A stretch of DNA of 64,000 nt from Roseibacillus ishigakijimensis (GTDB lineage: Bacteria; Verrucomicrobiota; Verrucomicrobiia; Verrucomicrobiales; Akkermansiaceae). Every line of letters starts with the position of its first letter. Position 1 is the stretch's first letter. Position numbers and translations under genes: made by a program. The stretch is taken from positions 57,886 through 121,885 of the forward strand of contig NZ_JAENIO010000006.1 in assembly GCF_016595415.1 (NCBI RefSeq), in the 5' to 3' direction. The notes under the pieces were generated by a model. It did no database searches. It saw only the letters and a program-made list of their open reading frames with translations, and was not told the origin of the DNA. This document shows positions 53,480 through 62,334 of this stretch, one piece after another.

Positions 53480-54610
53480 ATGTCAGATTACGCCAAAGGT
53501 TTGGAAGGAGTCGTCGCCAATGAATCCGCATTGTCAAAAGTGGAAGGCCAGGAGGGACGCTTGTCCTACCTTGGTTACTCCATTGATGATCTGGTGGAGC
53601 ACACCTCCTTTGAGGAAGTGACCCACCTTCTCCACCGGGGACACCTTCCCACCGCCAGTGAGCTGGCGGCCTTTGAAGAAAAGCTGCGCAACGACCGCGA
53701 TCTCCCGGAGGGGGTGATTGCTTTTCTCAAGACCGCGCCGAAAGACGCCAAGCCCATGGACGTTCTCCGGACGGCGGTTTCCATGCTGGGCCTCACTGAC
53801 AAGCGGGCCAAGATTGGCGAGCCTGATCAGGAAGCCAATCGCGAGGTGGCTCTCTCCCTTGTCGCCAAGACGCCCACCATCGTGGCCTACTACCACCGCT
53901 CCCGCCAGGGGCTCGACCTTCCTCCGGTGCGCACCGACCTCTCGGAGGCTGCTCACTTCCTCTATCTCATCAATGGCGAAGTCCCCTCCGAGGCTGCTGC
54001 CAAGACGCTCGATGTCGCCTACATTCTCCATGCCGACCATGGGATGAATGCTTCCACTTTCTCCGCTCGGGTTACCATTGCCACCTTGTCCGATATGTAT
54101 TCGGCCATGACTTCGGCTATCGGCACCCTCAAGGGTCCTCTCCACGGAGGGGCCAACGAAGGCGTCATCAAGATGCTGCAAAAGATTGGCTCCCTCGATA
54201 AGGTGGATGCCTTTGTCGAAGACAGCCTGGCCAACAAGCGCAAGATCATGGGCATCGGCCACCGGGTCTACAAGGTTCTCGACCCCCGGGCTCCCCACCT
54301 GCAAAAGATGGCCATCCAGCTCACCAAAGAGCTGGGCGAAACCAAGTGGATCGATATGTCGGAGCGGATTGCCGAGCTCATGCGTGAGCGAAAGGGGCTG
54401 AATGCCAATGTCGATTTTTACTCGGCGACCGTTTATTACAGCCTCGGCATTCCCACCGATCTCTTCACCCCCATCTTTGCCATTTCCCGCATGGCTGGCT
54501 GGACCGCGCAGGTGCTCGAGCAGCTCGAGGACAACCGCCTTTACCGTCCGCTCACCAAGTATGTTGGGCCTGAGACCCTTTCTCCGGTCAAGCCCATTGC
54601 CGAACGCTAA
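53480..54610 (+). CDS. gltA: citrate synthase
   Basis: 376 residues from the ATG at 53480. The catalytic signatures are clear: 'ILHADHGMNASTFSARVTIA', 'LKGPLHGGANEGVIKML' with the first His, 'KIMGIGHRVYKVLDPRAPHL' with the second His, and 'VDFYSATVYYSLGIPTDLFT' with the Asp. The short length and 'YLIN-GEVPSEAAAKTLD' text fit the dimeric citrate/2-methylcitrate synthase type. It joins acetyl-CoA and oxaloacetate to enter the TCA cycle. No other TCA gene lies nearby. Confidence 0.95.
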   Translation: MSDYAKGLEGVVANESALSKVEGQEGRLSYLGYSIDDLVEHTSFEEVTHLLHRGHLPTASELAAFEEKLRNDRDLPEGVIAFLKTAPKDAKPMDVLRTAVSMLGLTDKRAKIGEPDQEANREVALSLVAKTPTIVAYYHRSRQGLDLPPVRTDLSEAAHFLYLINGEVPSEAAAKTLDVAYILHADHGMNASTFSARVTIATLSDMYSAMTSAIGTLKGPLHGGANEGVIKMLQKIGSLDKVDAFVEDSLANKRKIMGIGHRVYKVLDPRAPHLQKMAIQLTKELGETKWIDMSERIAELMRERKGLNANVDFYSATVYYSLGIPTDLFTPIFAISRMAGWTAQVLEQLEDNRLYRPLTKYVGPETLSPVKPIAER

Positions 54611-54625
54611 ACGCATTATGCAACG

Positions 54626-54642
54626 CTCTGGCCTTGCCAGAG
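54626..54642 (+). terminator. short hairpin after citrate synthase
   Basis: CTCTGGC, loop CTT, GCCAGAG form a perfect seven-pair stem 15 bases after the gltA stop, but the T-run is weak. It could be a processing or attenuation site ahead of the small lipoprotein gene. Confidence 0.4.
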
Positions 54643-54669
54643 ACCGTTTCACTTCTAAATTCCTCTGAG

Positions 54670-54813
54670 ATGAAAATTTCCAAATTGATTGCCCTTTCTC
54701 TCTGCGCCCTCTTCGCGGGGGCCTTGACTTCCTGCAACACCTTCCTCGGGGTGGGCCGGGACCTGCAACAAGCAGGTGAAGGCATTGAAAAGACGGTCTA
54801 CGGCCGCAATTGA
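54670..54813 (+). CDS. entericidin-like small lipoprotein
   Basis: 47 residues. 'MKISKLIALSLCALFAGALT' leads to the lipobox TSC with lipidated Cys22, then 'VGRDLQQAGEGIEKTVYGRN', which matches the entericidin A/B family pattern ('GxGxDxxxxGxxIexaa'). Entericidins are tiny envelope lipoproteins linked to stress and stationary-phase lysis in enterobacteria; elsewhere their role is unknown. It stands between citrate synthase and the sialate esterase gene. Confidence 0.8.
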   Translation: MKISKLIALSLCALFAGALTSCNTFLGVGRDLQQAGEGIEKTVYGRN

Positions 54814-54975
54814 TCTCCCCCTACGGGAAAGATTCACGACTTGGCGCGAACTTTGGTCCCCTCGCCGGAGGGGCTGGAGTTCGCTTTTTTTTTGCGTTCA
54901 TGGGAAACCGCAAATCATGCGATTTCCCGGCAGGAAAACGACAAGAGGGGCCATCCCGGGCGTATAGCTGGGGTC

Positions 54976-56481
54976 ATGACTCGAAATCTCTTTTTGTTTT
55001 CACTCGTTCTCGGGGGCTTCACTCAAGCCGCCCTCGAGGTTCCTGCTTTTTTTTCCGATGGCATGGTCTTGCAACAGCAGGGCAAGGCCAAAGTCTGGGG
55101 CTGGCTCGATAGCGAGGAGGAGGTCACCGTGACCTTCGCGGGCCAGAGCGAAAGCGCGCGGCCCAACGGTGAAGGCCGGTGGGAGGTCACCTTTTCCAAC
55201 CTGGCGGCCAGTGCGGAGGGGCGCGACCTGGTGATCACCGGGGGAGCGGAAGAAAAGGTGATCCGCAATGTGCTGGTGGGGGAGGTCTGGCTGGCCTCCG
55301 GGCAGTCCAATATGGAATGGCCTATCGCGCGCACCGAGAATGCGGAAGAAGCGGCGGCCCAATCCGCTGATCCTTATCTGCGGGTTTACCTCAGCCAAAA
55401 CGTGGCCAAGGCCGAGCCCCAGATCGATTTTCCCGGCCAGTGGGCTGCCGCCGCTCCCGAGACCACCGGCCAGATGACCGCCGTGGGCTACTACTTCGCC
55501 CGCAAGCTGCGCGCTGAGCTGGAGGTGCCGGTAGCCATCATTGAATGTTCCTGGGGAGGCAAGCCCGTGGAAGCCTTCACGAGTGAGGAAGCTCTTGCCC
55601 AACTCCCGGAGGCGGAGGTTCTCCTCGAGCGCAAAGCCAATGCCATCGCCAGCTGGGATGAGGCCAAGGCCCGGGCTGACTACGAGGCCGCCCTCGCCAA
55701 GTGGGAGGCGGACGGGAAGCAGGGCCGCCGCCCTGGAATGGCGACCGACCCCAGCATCAATCCCAGTATGCCAGCCACCCTCTACAACGGCATGATCGCC
55801 CCCCTCGTGGGCTACGGTGTCCGGGGCGCTATCTGGTATCAGGGTGAATCTAATGCCAATCCCGTGACGGCCGCAAATTACGAAGAACTGCTCGGTGGAC
55901 TGGTGGCCGATTGGCGGCAGCGCTGGGAGGCTGATTTGGCCTTTTACTACGTGCAATTGGCCAACTTCCGTCAGCCCACCAGCGAGCCCGGGGTGGAGAG
56001 CCACTGGGTCACCGTGCAGGACGAGATGCGCCGTGCCCTCGATAGCATCTCACATAGCGGCATGGCCGTGATTAACGAGATCGGCGAAGCCAACGACATT
56101 CACCCCCGCAACAAGAAGGACGTGGGCGAGCGCCTCGCCCGGTGGGCTCTCGGGCAGGATTATGGCCGGGAGGACGTGGTCATGAGCGGACCGCTTTTCG
56201 ACAAAGTCGAGAAGAAGGACCAGCGCTTGGTTGTCTCCTTCGAGCATAACGCCGGGCTCCAGTCCCGTGACGGAGAACCCTTGCAGCGCTTCGAGATCAA
56301 AGCAGAAGATGGTCCGTGGGTCTGGGCTCAGGCGAAGATTGAGGGAGGCAAAGTGATCGTCTGGTCGGAGGAGGTCGCCGAGCCTGCGGAGGTGCGCTAC
56401 GCCTGGGCCGACAACCCCGCCGGGGCCAATCTTGTGAACGGCGAGGGCCTGCCTGCCAGCTGCTTCACCAGCGAGGAATAA
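54976..56481 (+). CDS. sialate O-acetylesterase-like SGNH hydrolase
   Basis: 501 residues from the ATG at 54976, which opens a signal peptide ('NLFLFSLVLGGFTQAA'). 'EVPAFFSDGMVLQQQGKAKV' and 'WGWLDSEEEVTVTF' form the typical N-terminal beta domain; 'VGEVWLASGQSNMEWPIART' has the nucleophile Ser in GQSNM, and 'HPRNKKDVGERLA' the Asp/His block. The family removes O-acetyl groups from sialic acids, xylan or other sugars in the periplasm. A strong terminator follows, so it is probably monocistronic. Confidence 0.93.
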   Translation: MTRNLFLFSLVLGGFTQAALEVPAFFSDGMVLQQQGKAKVWGWLDSEEEVTVTFAGQSESARPNGEGRWEVTFSNLAASAEGRDLVITGGAEEKVIRNVLVGEVWLASGQSNMEWPIARTENAEEAAAQSADPYLRVYLSQNVAKAEPQIDFPGQWAAAAPETTGQMTAVGYYFARKLRAELEVPVAIIECSWGGKPVEAFTSEEALAQLPEAEVLLERKANAIASWDEAKARADYEAALAKWEADGKQGRRPGMATDPSINPSMPATLYNGMIAPLVGYGVRGAIWYQGESNANPVTAANYEELLGGLVADWRQRWEADLAFYYVQLANFRQPTSEPGVESHWVTVQDEMRRALDSISHSGMAVINEIGEANDIHPRNKKDVGERLARWALGQDYGREDVVMSGPLFDKVEKKDQRLVVSFEHNAGLQSRDGEPLQRFEIKAEDGPWVWAQAKIEGGKVIVWSEEVAEPAEVRYAWADNPAGANLVNGEGLPASCFTSEE

Positions 56482-56505
56482 TATCCCGTTTGCGAGTGCT
56501 TTCCC

Positions 56506-56544
56506 AAGCCTTCGTTCTTTCTTTGAGAACGAAGGCTTTTTTTT
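56506..56544 (+). terminator. strong rho-independent terminator
   Basis: A perfect 13-pair stem (AAGCCTTCGTTCT / AGAACGAAGGCTT, seven-base loop) is followed by an eight-T run, 24 bases after the esterase stop. Confidence 0.92.
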
Positions 56545-56626
56545 GCGGTCAGGAGAGAGGGCGGAGACCTCTTTTCTCTTCTTTGTCGTCTCGTTCCACC
56601 TTGTTTTTATTGATATCAGTGTTGTT

Positions 56627-58012
56627 ATGAAAATGCATCTTTTCTGTTCTCTTCTCGGCATGGTTTTCACTCTTTCCGGGGCCGATTTGAATGATCTCAC
56701 TTACGAGATCAACGAGGGTCAGGTCACCATTACCGACTGCCTCGAAACGGCGGCCGGGGAGCTGGTCGTGCCCGCCACCGTGGAGGGCCTGCCGGTGGTG
56801 GCGGTGGGGGCGGGGGCCTTTGCTTCGTGCGGGGACCTCACCGGGATATCCCTTCCTTCCTCTCTCACCTCCATAGGCGTTTCCGCTTTCTTCCAGTGTT
56901 CTTCTCTCCAGGCGTTTCAGGTGCCCGAGGGCGTCACTGTGCTAGCTGCCAACACCTTTCGCGAATGCACCAGCCTGGCCGCAGTGACTTTACCGGAAGG
57001 TCTCCACCAGATTGGAGCCTCGGCGTTTTATCAGTGCTCCGCGCTTTCTACGGTGACTCTCCCCAGCACGATCACGATCCTGGAAAGCAGTGCTTTTGCC
57101 TGGTGCGGAGGCCTGACCGCGATCCATTTGCCCGAGGGCTTGCTTGAGTTGGGGGATTCCTGTTTCTATAACTGCGGAGCGCTCGCGGCCCTCGAGCTTC
57201 CCGCCAGCCTGAGCACCGTGGGGAGCCAGTTCCTCTACGGCTGCCGGAGCCTCCCGGGGCTGACTCTTGCCGAGGGAAGTAGCCACTTTTCCGTTTTGGA
57301 GGGAGTCCTCTACAATGCCAGTCAGTCGCTCCTCGTGCAATACCCGGCAGGGAAAGAGGAGAGCTCGCTCGTTCTGCCCGAGAGTGTGACTGCGATTGGG
57401 GATTGGGCGGTGGCCAATGCTTGGGATTTGCAAGAAGTGGTGCTCCCCACCTCGTTGCGAACCATCGGGGCCCGCGCTTTTTATGGCTCTCTGGGCATTG
57501 TCGATCTGGATTTTCCCCAAGGATTGCTTTCTTTGGGCGATGCGGCTTTCTTTCGTTGTGCCGGCTTGCAATCCGTGACCTTGCCCGCCTCCCTCCGCAT
57601 TCTGGGCAGCTCGGTATTTGTCCAATGCTCCAACCTCAGCGAGATTTATTTTGAAGGAAATCGGCCCGGTGATGCGGAGGCCGGAGAGGCGGGGAGCGAG
57701 TCGGCGATCATCTATGTCTTTGCCGGCACTAGCGGGTGGGGAGAGACCTTTCGCGGGCGCCCGGTGGAGGTTCTGGGCTCTCCGGTCTCGCTCTCTCTTT
57801 CCATCATCAGTGGGGTGCCCACCCTCGCGATTGACTCGGCGGCAGGCGAGAGTTTCGAGATTTTCCGTTCGCAGGAAGGGGTCTTCAGCGGGGAACCCCT
57901 GGTCCCCAATCTCCCTGCTACCGGTGCCCTCACCCTCTGGGAAGATCCCTCGGCCTTGTCCACCCAAGGCGCGATCCTTTACCGGGTGCGTCGGCATGTG
58001 GAGATCCGCTGA
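56627..58012 (+). CDS. exported BspA-type leucine-rich-repeat (LRR_5) protein
   Basis: 461 residues from the ATG at 56627. After a signal peptide there are about ten LRR_5 units of about 23 residues ('LTGISLPSSLTSIGVSAFFQ', 'LAAVTLPEGLHQIGASAFYQ', 'LSTVTLPSTITILESSAFAW'), interrupted once by a non-repeat block ('LPGLTLAEGSSHFSVLEGVL'). The C-terminal 100 residues form a separate beta domain ('VSLSLSIISGVPTLAIDSAA') like those that end Verrucomicrobia secreted proteins. BspA-like LRR proteins bind surfaces or other cells. A shorter paralog lies at 63541. Confidence 0.85.
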   Translation: MKMHLFCSLLGMVFTLSGADLNDLTYEINEGQVTITDCLETAAGELVVPATVEGLPVVAVGAGAFASCGDLTGISLPSSLTSIGVSAFFQCSSLQAFQVPEGVTVLAANTFRECTSLAAVTLPEGLHQIGASAFYQCSALSTVTLPSTITILESSAFAWCGGLTAIHLPEGLLELGDSCFYNCGALAALELPASLSTVGSQFLYGCRSLPGLTLAEGSSHFSVLEGVLYNASQSLLVQYPAGKEESSLVLPESVTAIGDWAVANAWDLQEVVLPTSLRTIGARAFYGSLGIVDLDFPQGLLSLGDAAFFRCAGLQSVTLPASLRILGSSVFVQCSNLSEIYFEGNRPGDAEAGEAGSESAIIYVFAGTSGWGETFRGRPVEVLGSPVSLSLSIISGVPTLAIDSAAGESFEIFRSQEGVFSGEPLVPNLPATGALTLWEDPSALSTQGAILYRVRRHVEIR

Positions 58013-58081
58013 GAGGGGGACGAACTTTTCACAGAATGGAGCGTGCCAAAGACCGCCCCGCCCGCTAGTTCATTTTTGCGT

Positions 58082-58672
58082 ATGAAATTCCCTCTCGATC
58101 TCCGATTCAAGATTCTCGCCTTCGCACCCCAGGCCAATGTGGTCGATGCCGATGGCCAGCAGGTGTGCTACTTCAAGCAAAAGCTGTTTCGCTTTCGGGA
58201 GAAAGTGGAAGTCTACACCGATAGCAGCCGGCAAACCCTGCTGGCGACCATCACCGCCAATAAGATTCTCGATTGGTCGGCCCGCTACACGTTTCATGAT
58301 GCGGAAGGGAACGAAATTGGCTCCGTGGGCCGCCAAGGCATGCGCTCGCTGTGGAAGGCGCATTACGATGTCTTCAACCCCGGCGACAACCGCGCTGATT
58401 TCGCCATTCGGGAAGAGAATCCGTGGACCAAAGTGATGGACGGTTTTTTTGGGGAAATCCCGATTCTCAACATGATCACCGGTTTTCTCTTTCACCCCGC
58501 TTACCTGGCCCGGCGTGCTGACGGGAGCGATGCCCTTCGCCTCAAGAAGCAACCTGCCTTTCTGGAAGGAAAGTTCATCATCAGTAAATTAGGCGATCTG
58601 GAGCCACGGGAAGAGCTCAATCTCCTCCTCTCCTTTCTGATGCTCAACCTGCTGGAGCGGCGACGGGGTTGA
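58082..58672 (+). CDS. LURP-one/scramblase-like cytosolic protein
   Basis: 196 residues from the ATG at 58082. The order 'ANVVDADGQQVCYFKQKLFR', 'YTDSSRQTLLATITANKILD', 'YTFHDAEGNEIGSVGRQGMR' and a hydrophobic C-terminal helix ('NLLLSFLMLNLLE') resembles the tubby/LURP-one-related and phospholipid-scramblase fold. Function in bacteria is unknown. The family call is tentative. Confidence 0.65.
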   Translation: MKFPLDLRFKILAFAPQANVVDADGQQVCYFKQKLFRFREKVEVYTDSSRQTLLATITANKILDWSARYTFHDAEGNEIGSVGRQGMRSLWKAHYDVFNPGDNRADFAIREENPWTKVMDGFFGEIPILNMITGFLFHPAYLARRADGSDALRLKKQPAFLEGKFIISKLGDLEPREELNLLLSFLMLNLLERRRG

Positions 58673-58686
58673 CTCCTAATCGGGCC

Positions 58687-58713
58687 GTGCCGGGGTGTTG
58701 GAAGCGCCGGCAC
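58687..58713 (+). terminator. hairpin after the LURP-one-like gene
   Basis: GTGCCGG and CCGGCAC pair across a 13-base loop, extended by a further GGC/GCC after one mismatch, and are followed by TATTTTCTG. It is between convergent genes and may serve either. Confidence 0.5.
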
Positions 58714-58770
58714 AGCCTATTTTCTGACAAGACAGTGTTCCGTCTGACCAGAGAGAACTGGAACTTGCTC

Positions 58771-59640
58771 TTAGGCCGCTCGACGGCGGACGGCGTAGGC
58801 GAAGACTGCTAAGGAGGCAAGAATGGTTGTGCACGGTTCTGGAACGGCGATGATGGCGTAAGAGGTCCCCGCGTCGCTGGTAATGGTCTCTCCGGTGAGG
58901 AGATTGCCCTGATCGTCACGCAAGTCCACCCCGAGGACTTCGAGCGTATTTCCAAAGTTGGCGCTTCCTCCCAAATAATCTCCATCGGGTTGAAATTCCA
59001 TACTTTGTTGGAATGAACTCAAGATGCGAACGGTGATTTCTTGCGGAGCTCCACCATGGACAAAGGCTTGGGAGACGATGATGTTATTGTAGGATCCTTC
59101 ATCGGAAAAAAACCAGGACTGGGAGGGCTCATTTCCATGTGATATTTCGACAAGGGTGAAGGTCCCCACGCCGCTGACATCGCCAGTCAATCGCATGATA
59201 TAGGTGGAAATATAGTTGGTGGCAGTGCCGCCGTAGCTCAAAGTTTCGGTATATGACGCCTCGGCCCAAGAGGTGTAGTAGCTGGGTGTTCCCGTGTCCG
59301 TCTCGTAGTCATAGTCCGGGTCGTAGTGAGTGTTTTCGATTTGTCCCGAGGCATGAGTTCGCAGGCGTTGGCTGGCGGCACTTGCCAATGTGCTGGCACT
59401 GAAGGTCAGAGTCTCCCCAGGATTTCCCGTATGCTTGAAGTCGATGGAGCCGTCAGCTGAGACCTCGAGCAATGGCACTGTGGAGCTGTCGCTCATATCG
59501 GCATAGCTTTCGGAGCTATCCTTGCCATAGCCATAAAAGGCCCAGGAAAACACACTCGCTCCCTGCACAGGAAAAAGAGCGAAACTGGAAATCAAGCAGG
59601 CGACTCCAGCCAGTGGGGAAAAGGAAGCAACAGGCTTCAT
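58771..59640 (-). CDS. PEP-CTERM exported protein B
   Basis: 289 residues. A signal peptide is followed by a Ser/Thr/Tyr/Asp-rich beta region ('YGKDSSESYADMSDSSTVPL') and the sorting tail 'VPEPCTTILASLAVFAYAV' then RRRAA. The PEP motif has a Cys in place of the usual Ser/Ala. The matrix role and the dependence on an exosortase are from the family; no exosortase is in this window. Confidence 0.8.
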   Translation of the reverse strand: MKPVASFSPLAGVACLISSFALFPVQGASVFSWAFYGYGKDSSESYADMSDSSTVPLLEVSADGSIDFKHTGNPGETLTFSASTLASAASQRLRTHASGQIENTHYDPDYDYETDTGTPSYYTSWAEASYTETLSYGGTATNYISTYIMRLTGDVSGVGTFTLVEISHGNEPSQSWFFSDEGSYNNIIVSQAFVHGGAPQEITVRILSSFQQSMEFQPDGDYLGGSANFGNTLEVLGVDLRDDQGNLLTGETITSDAGTSYAIIAVPEPCTTILASLAVFAYAVRRRAA

Positions 59641-59794
59641 AGTAGGATCGTGGTTGATGGTGATTTGAGCGGAAAACAGGATGGTTTGAATTGGTGAAAT
59701 TCACTAACCTTCAGCTAATAGTGAGTCAGAATTAAGGTTGGTGGTCAAGGTGATTCCGCCGGAGACTTGAAAATGGAATTCCGGTTTCTCGCGA

Positions 59795-59830
59795 AAAGAA
59801 AAAACCGCGTGGGTTGAACCCGCGCGGTTT
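59795..59830 (-). terminator. rho-independent terminator after PEP-CTERM protein C
   Basis: AAACCGCG...CGCGGTTT arms (59802-59809 with 59823-59830) and an inner GGGTT/AACCC stem form a long hairpin, followed on the minus strand by TTTTTTCTTTTC. It lies 27 bases past the stop at 59858. Confidence 0.88.
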
Positions 59831-59857
59831 CCTAATGATAGCCGTGAAACCTTTTCC

Positions 59858-60730
59858 CTAGTTGCGCCGACGGCGAGTGCTCAGCAGGCCGCCCAGCAGG
59901 AGACAGGCGGTTGCCGAGGGCTCGGGAACCACCCCAACGATGCCTCCCTCCGCAAGGTCTGAGTAGGCGCTGAACTGGCTGGGTCCGGTGAGGGTTCCCA
60001 AGATGCCCGGTTGCTCTGGATCCAGGATAACCCAGTCGGCGGAGCTGTCAGCCCGGCTGATGAGTTGACCGTCCGCATCGACAAAAAGCTGCCCGTTTCC
60101 GAGGTAGGCGGAATAGTCTCCCACCAACGTGGGGCTGACGGAGGTGTTGTTGAGGTCTGCCCGATAGAGCTCATTGTCCGCATTAAGAATAAAGAGCTGC
60201 CCATTCCTATCGATGGCGATGTCTCCGAGCAAGCCGATGGAGTTGTCGTTCCCGTAGGGTTTTGAAGATCCGTTGATCACTCCGTTTGAGTCGAAGGTGA
60301 AGCGCACGAGACCTTGCGCTGACCCATAGTCGTCCCAGAGATAGTAGGCCCCATCATAAAAACTTCCCCCACCAAGGGAAACCCCCACCGTGGAAGCCAG
60401 GTTGGCAGTGCCAGTAATGTTGGTTCTCGTATTGGTGGCCAAATCGTATTCAAAAATTGCCACCACATCAGAGCTTGCATTGTTAGGGAGCTCATTAAGG
60501 GCATAGATGATGCGATTGTTGGCGGAGTCTGTCGCCAGATGGTTGGCGGCATAGGCGGTGGGGGAGGCTGTCAGACTCGACGTAATCAAAACACGTTCAT
60601 TTGCCGAAGTGAAACCGTAGAGACTGGCTTCGAAAGTAGCAAAAGCCCAATAATCGGTAGTCGAGGTCTGGGCTAGCATCGGGTTGGTCAAGCTCAACAA
60701 GAAAGAGCTCGTTAGGGTTAAGTGCTTCAT
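59858..60730 (-). CDS. PEP-CTERM exported propeller-like protein C
   Basis: 290 residues with a signal peptide and a tail 'VPEPSATACLLLGGLLS' then TRRRRN. The middle reads like a six-bladed propeller with DUF-type WD/NHL-like strands ('LATDSANNRIIYALNELPNN', 'GLLGDIAIDRNGQLFILNAD', 'GNGQLFVDADGQLISRADSS'). An extracellular binding role is inferred. Confidence 0.82.
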   Translation of the reverse strand: MKHLTLTSSFLLSLTNPMLAQTSTTDYWAFATFEASLYGFTSANERVLITSSLTASPTAYAANHLATDSANNRIIYALNELPNNASSDVVAIFEYDLATNTRTNITGTANLASTVGVSLGGGSFYDGAYYLWDDYGSAQGLVRFTFDSNGVINGSSKPYGNDNSIGLLGDIAIDRNGQLFILNADNELYRADLNNTSVSPTLVGDYSAYLGNGQLFVDADGQLISRADSSADWVILDPEQPGILGTLTGPSQFSAYSDLAEGGIVGVVPEPSATACLLLGGLLSTRRRRN

Positions 60731-61038
60731 TGTTTCTTTGAAAAATATTAATATCCCTTAAATTTTTTTATGTAGGTCCAGGGGCGAGCGAAGTCTTCTG
60801 TTGCTGCCAAGCAGGCATGTCGAGGCTAAATTATTCTCGATTTGTTGAATTTTAGAGATGAGCGTTGGCATTTTTGCCTGAAAGAGTGGAAGAGCTTTTC
60901 GATATTCAGGAAAGAAGTGAGCATTGCAGATGCCAGATCTGGTGCTCATTTCGCAGGCTCTATTCCTCTGGTCGGTTCGCGTTCGGCTTGGCTGCGCGCT
61001 GGTTCCTCTTGCTTATCGCGAACTCGAGTGTAACCGGG
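60731..61038. other. 308-base divergent intergenic region
   Basis: It separates the PEP-CTERM gene C and the MpaB-family gene, so it must hold both promoters. I see no palindrome, RNA or small gene that I would support; the open frame through it lacks coding character. Confidence 0.5.
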
Positions 61039-61986
61039 ATGATGCCTGCCCCCCGAAATAACGCCCTTCAGGAGATTCTCTCCAAGCGCTTTCGCATCCT
61101 GCTGACTGGCGACCCGGATGGAGTTCCACCGTGGCTCGCCGACGTCGCGGCCAGCGATGAGCCCGGTCTCTATCTCCCGGACGAAGCCCCTTGGATCGTC
61201 CACGGGGATCTGGCCACCCTCGTCGGAGGTATTCGCGCGCTTCTCATGCAGGCCCTCCATCCCGGCAGCCTCACCGGGGTCAGGGAGCATTCCCGCTACA
61301 AAGAGGAGCCCTTGGGCCGACTCTCCGGTACCATTCGTTGGCTCACGATGACCACCTTTGCCTCTACGGCCGCAGTCTCGGGCGAGGCGGATCGCGTCAA
61401 TACCATGCACCGGCGGGTGAAGGGGACCTACCAAAACTCTGCAGGACAAAAAGTGGCCTATCGCGCCGCCGATCCCGAGCTTCTCCGCTGGGTTCACATC
61501 GCTTTCATGGACTCCTTTCTCCGCTGCCATCAACTCTACTCCTCCCGTGCCCTGCCCGGGGGAGCGGACGCCTACATCCGTCTCTGGGCCAAGTCCGTGA
61601 TCCCCTTGGGCCTCACCGAAGTCCCCCTCTCCGAGCGCGATCTCCTCGCTGAGCTTGAGCGCTTTCGCCCTGAACTCGTGGTCAATGACGCCACTCGCGA
61701 AGTTATCAGCTTCATCAGGAATCCTCCGTTGCCCAAGACCTCCCTCCCGGCCTACCATTTTCTTTTCAAAGCGGCACTTGCCTCCCTTCCGCAGGAGTAT
61801 CAGGAGAGAATCGGGCTGGGGCACCCTTCTCTCCGCCTCATGCGGCCGATCACCCGCAATCTCCTCGGGCTCATCCGCCTCGCCATTGGCCCCGAGACCC
61901 CCATCGAGGAAGCGGCCATCGCGCGCCTTCACCGCGCAGGCGTGATGAAAGACGGGAAAATCATTTGCCGCCCCGATTCCTTGTAG
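61039..61986 (+). CDS. MpaB-family (DUF2236) oxygenase-like protein
   Basis: 315 residues from the ATG at 61039. 'LVGGIRALLMQALHPGSLTG' with the family His, 'RWLTMTTFASTAAVSGEADR', 'TMHRRVKGTY', 'LLRWVHIAFMDSFLRCHQLY' and the long C-terminal helices match the DUF2236/MpaB family, which includes the haem-dependent latex-clearing protein and mycophenolic-acid MpaB. Here the substrate is unknown. It is cytosolic, with no signal peptide, and has no obvious partner gene. Confidence 0.85.
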   Translation: MMPAPRNNALQEILSKRFRILLTGDPDGVPPWLADVAASDEPGLYLPDEAPWIVHGDLATLVGGIRALLMQALHPGSLTGVREHSRYKEEPLGRLSGTIRWLTMTTFASTAAVSGEADRVNTMHRRVKGTYQNSAGQKVAYRAADPELLRWVHIAFMDSFLRCHQLYSSRALPGGADAYIRLWAKSVIPLGLTEVPLSERDLLAELERFRPELVVNDATREVISFIRNPPLPKTSLPAYHFLFKAALASLPQEYQERIGLGHPSLRLMRPITRNLLGLIRLAIGPETPIEEAAIARLHRAGVMKDGKIICRPDSL

Positions 61987-62060
61987 TTCAGCCTCCTCTG
62001 CGCTTGCCGAGTGGCGCAGGCCGTAGAGACGGTCGGGCTTGGGAAGGGTTTTCATACTAC

Positions 62061-62218
62061 CTAGGGAGCGCGTACTTGATACCAATGGTATAAGAGTTCA
62101 GCCAGCTGAGAGCTTCGCGGGCCCGGGTTGCTTTTATGCCGCCTGCAACCGCCTCGCCGTATGAACAACAGCGGTAATTCTTGGGATCCTCGCAAATCCC
62201 GCCCCGCACGGGGTTGAT
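62061..62218 (-). pseudogene. REP-associated (Y1/IS200-like) transposase remnant
   Basis: The minus strand reads 'INPVRGGICEDPKNYRCCSY' followed by GEAVAGGIKA and a stop after 'YTIGIKYALPR'. This is the C-terminal 'LNPVRAGL.EDP.DYRWSSY' block of REP-associated tyrosine transposases. The HUH and catalytic-Tyr parts are missing, since only about 50 codons remain, so it is a remnant. Confidence 0.7.
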
Positions 62219-62334
62219 AGTCTAAAAAAAAGACAGGCACCTATTTTGACTTTTTTTACTTGGTATCTCTGGGCCTTCTGGTCTCGATTCCGCATTGACT
62301 TTGAAGTGCGCTCGTTCATTTTTCATAAAATCTT
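62219..62334. other. A/T-rich flank of the transposase remnant
   Basis: It contains AAAAAAAAGACAGGCACC-type sequence beside the remnant and the presumed promoter of the next gene. I saw no gene in it. Confidence 0.45.

Noticed and set aside
60865..61038. N-terminal extension of the MpaB-family gene
   Set aside because: The frame is open, but the encoded residues lack family similarity and contain several Cys and hydrophobic runs unlike the rest. The double ATG at 61039 is a better start.
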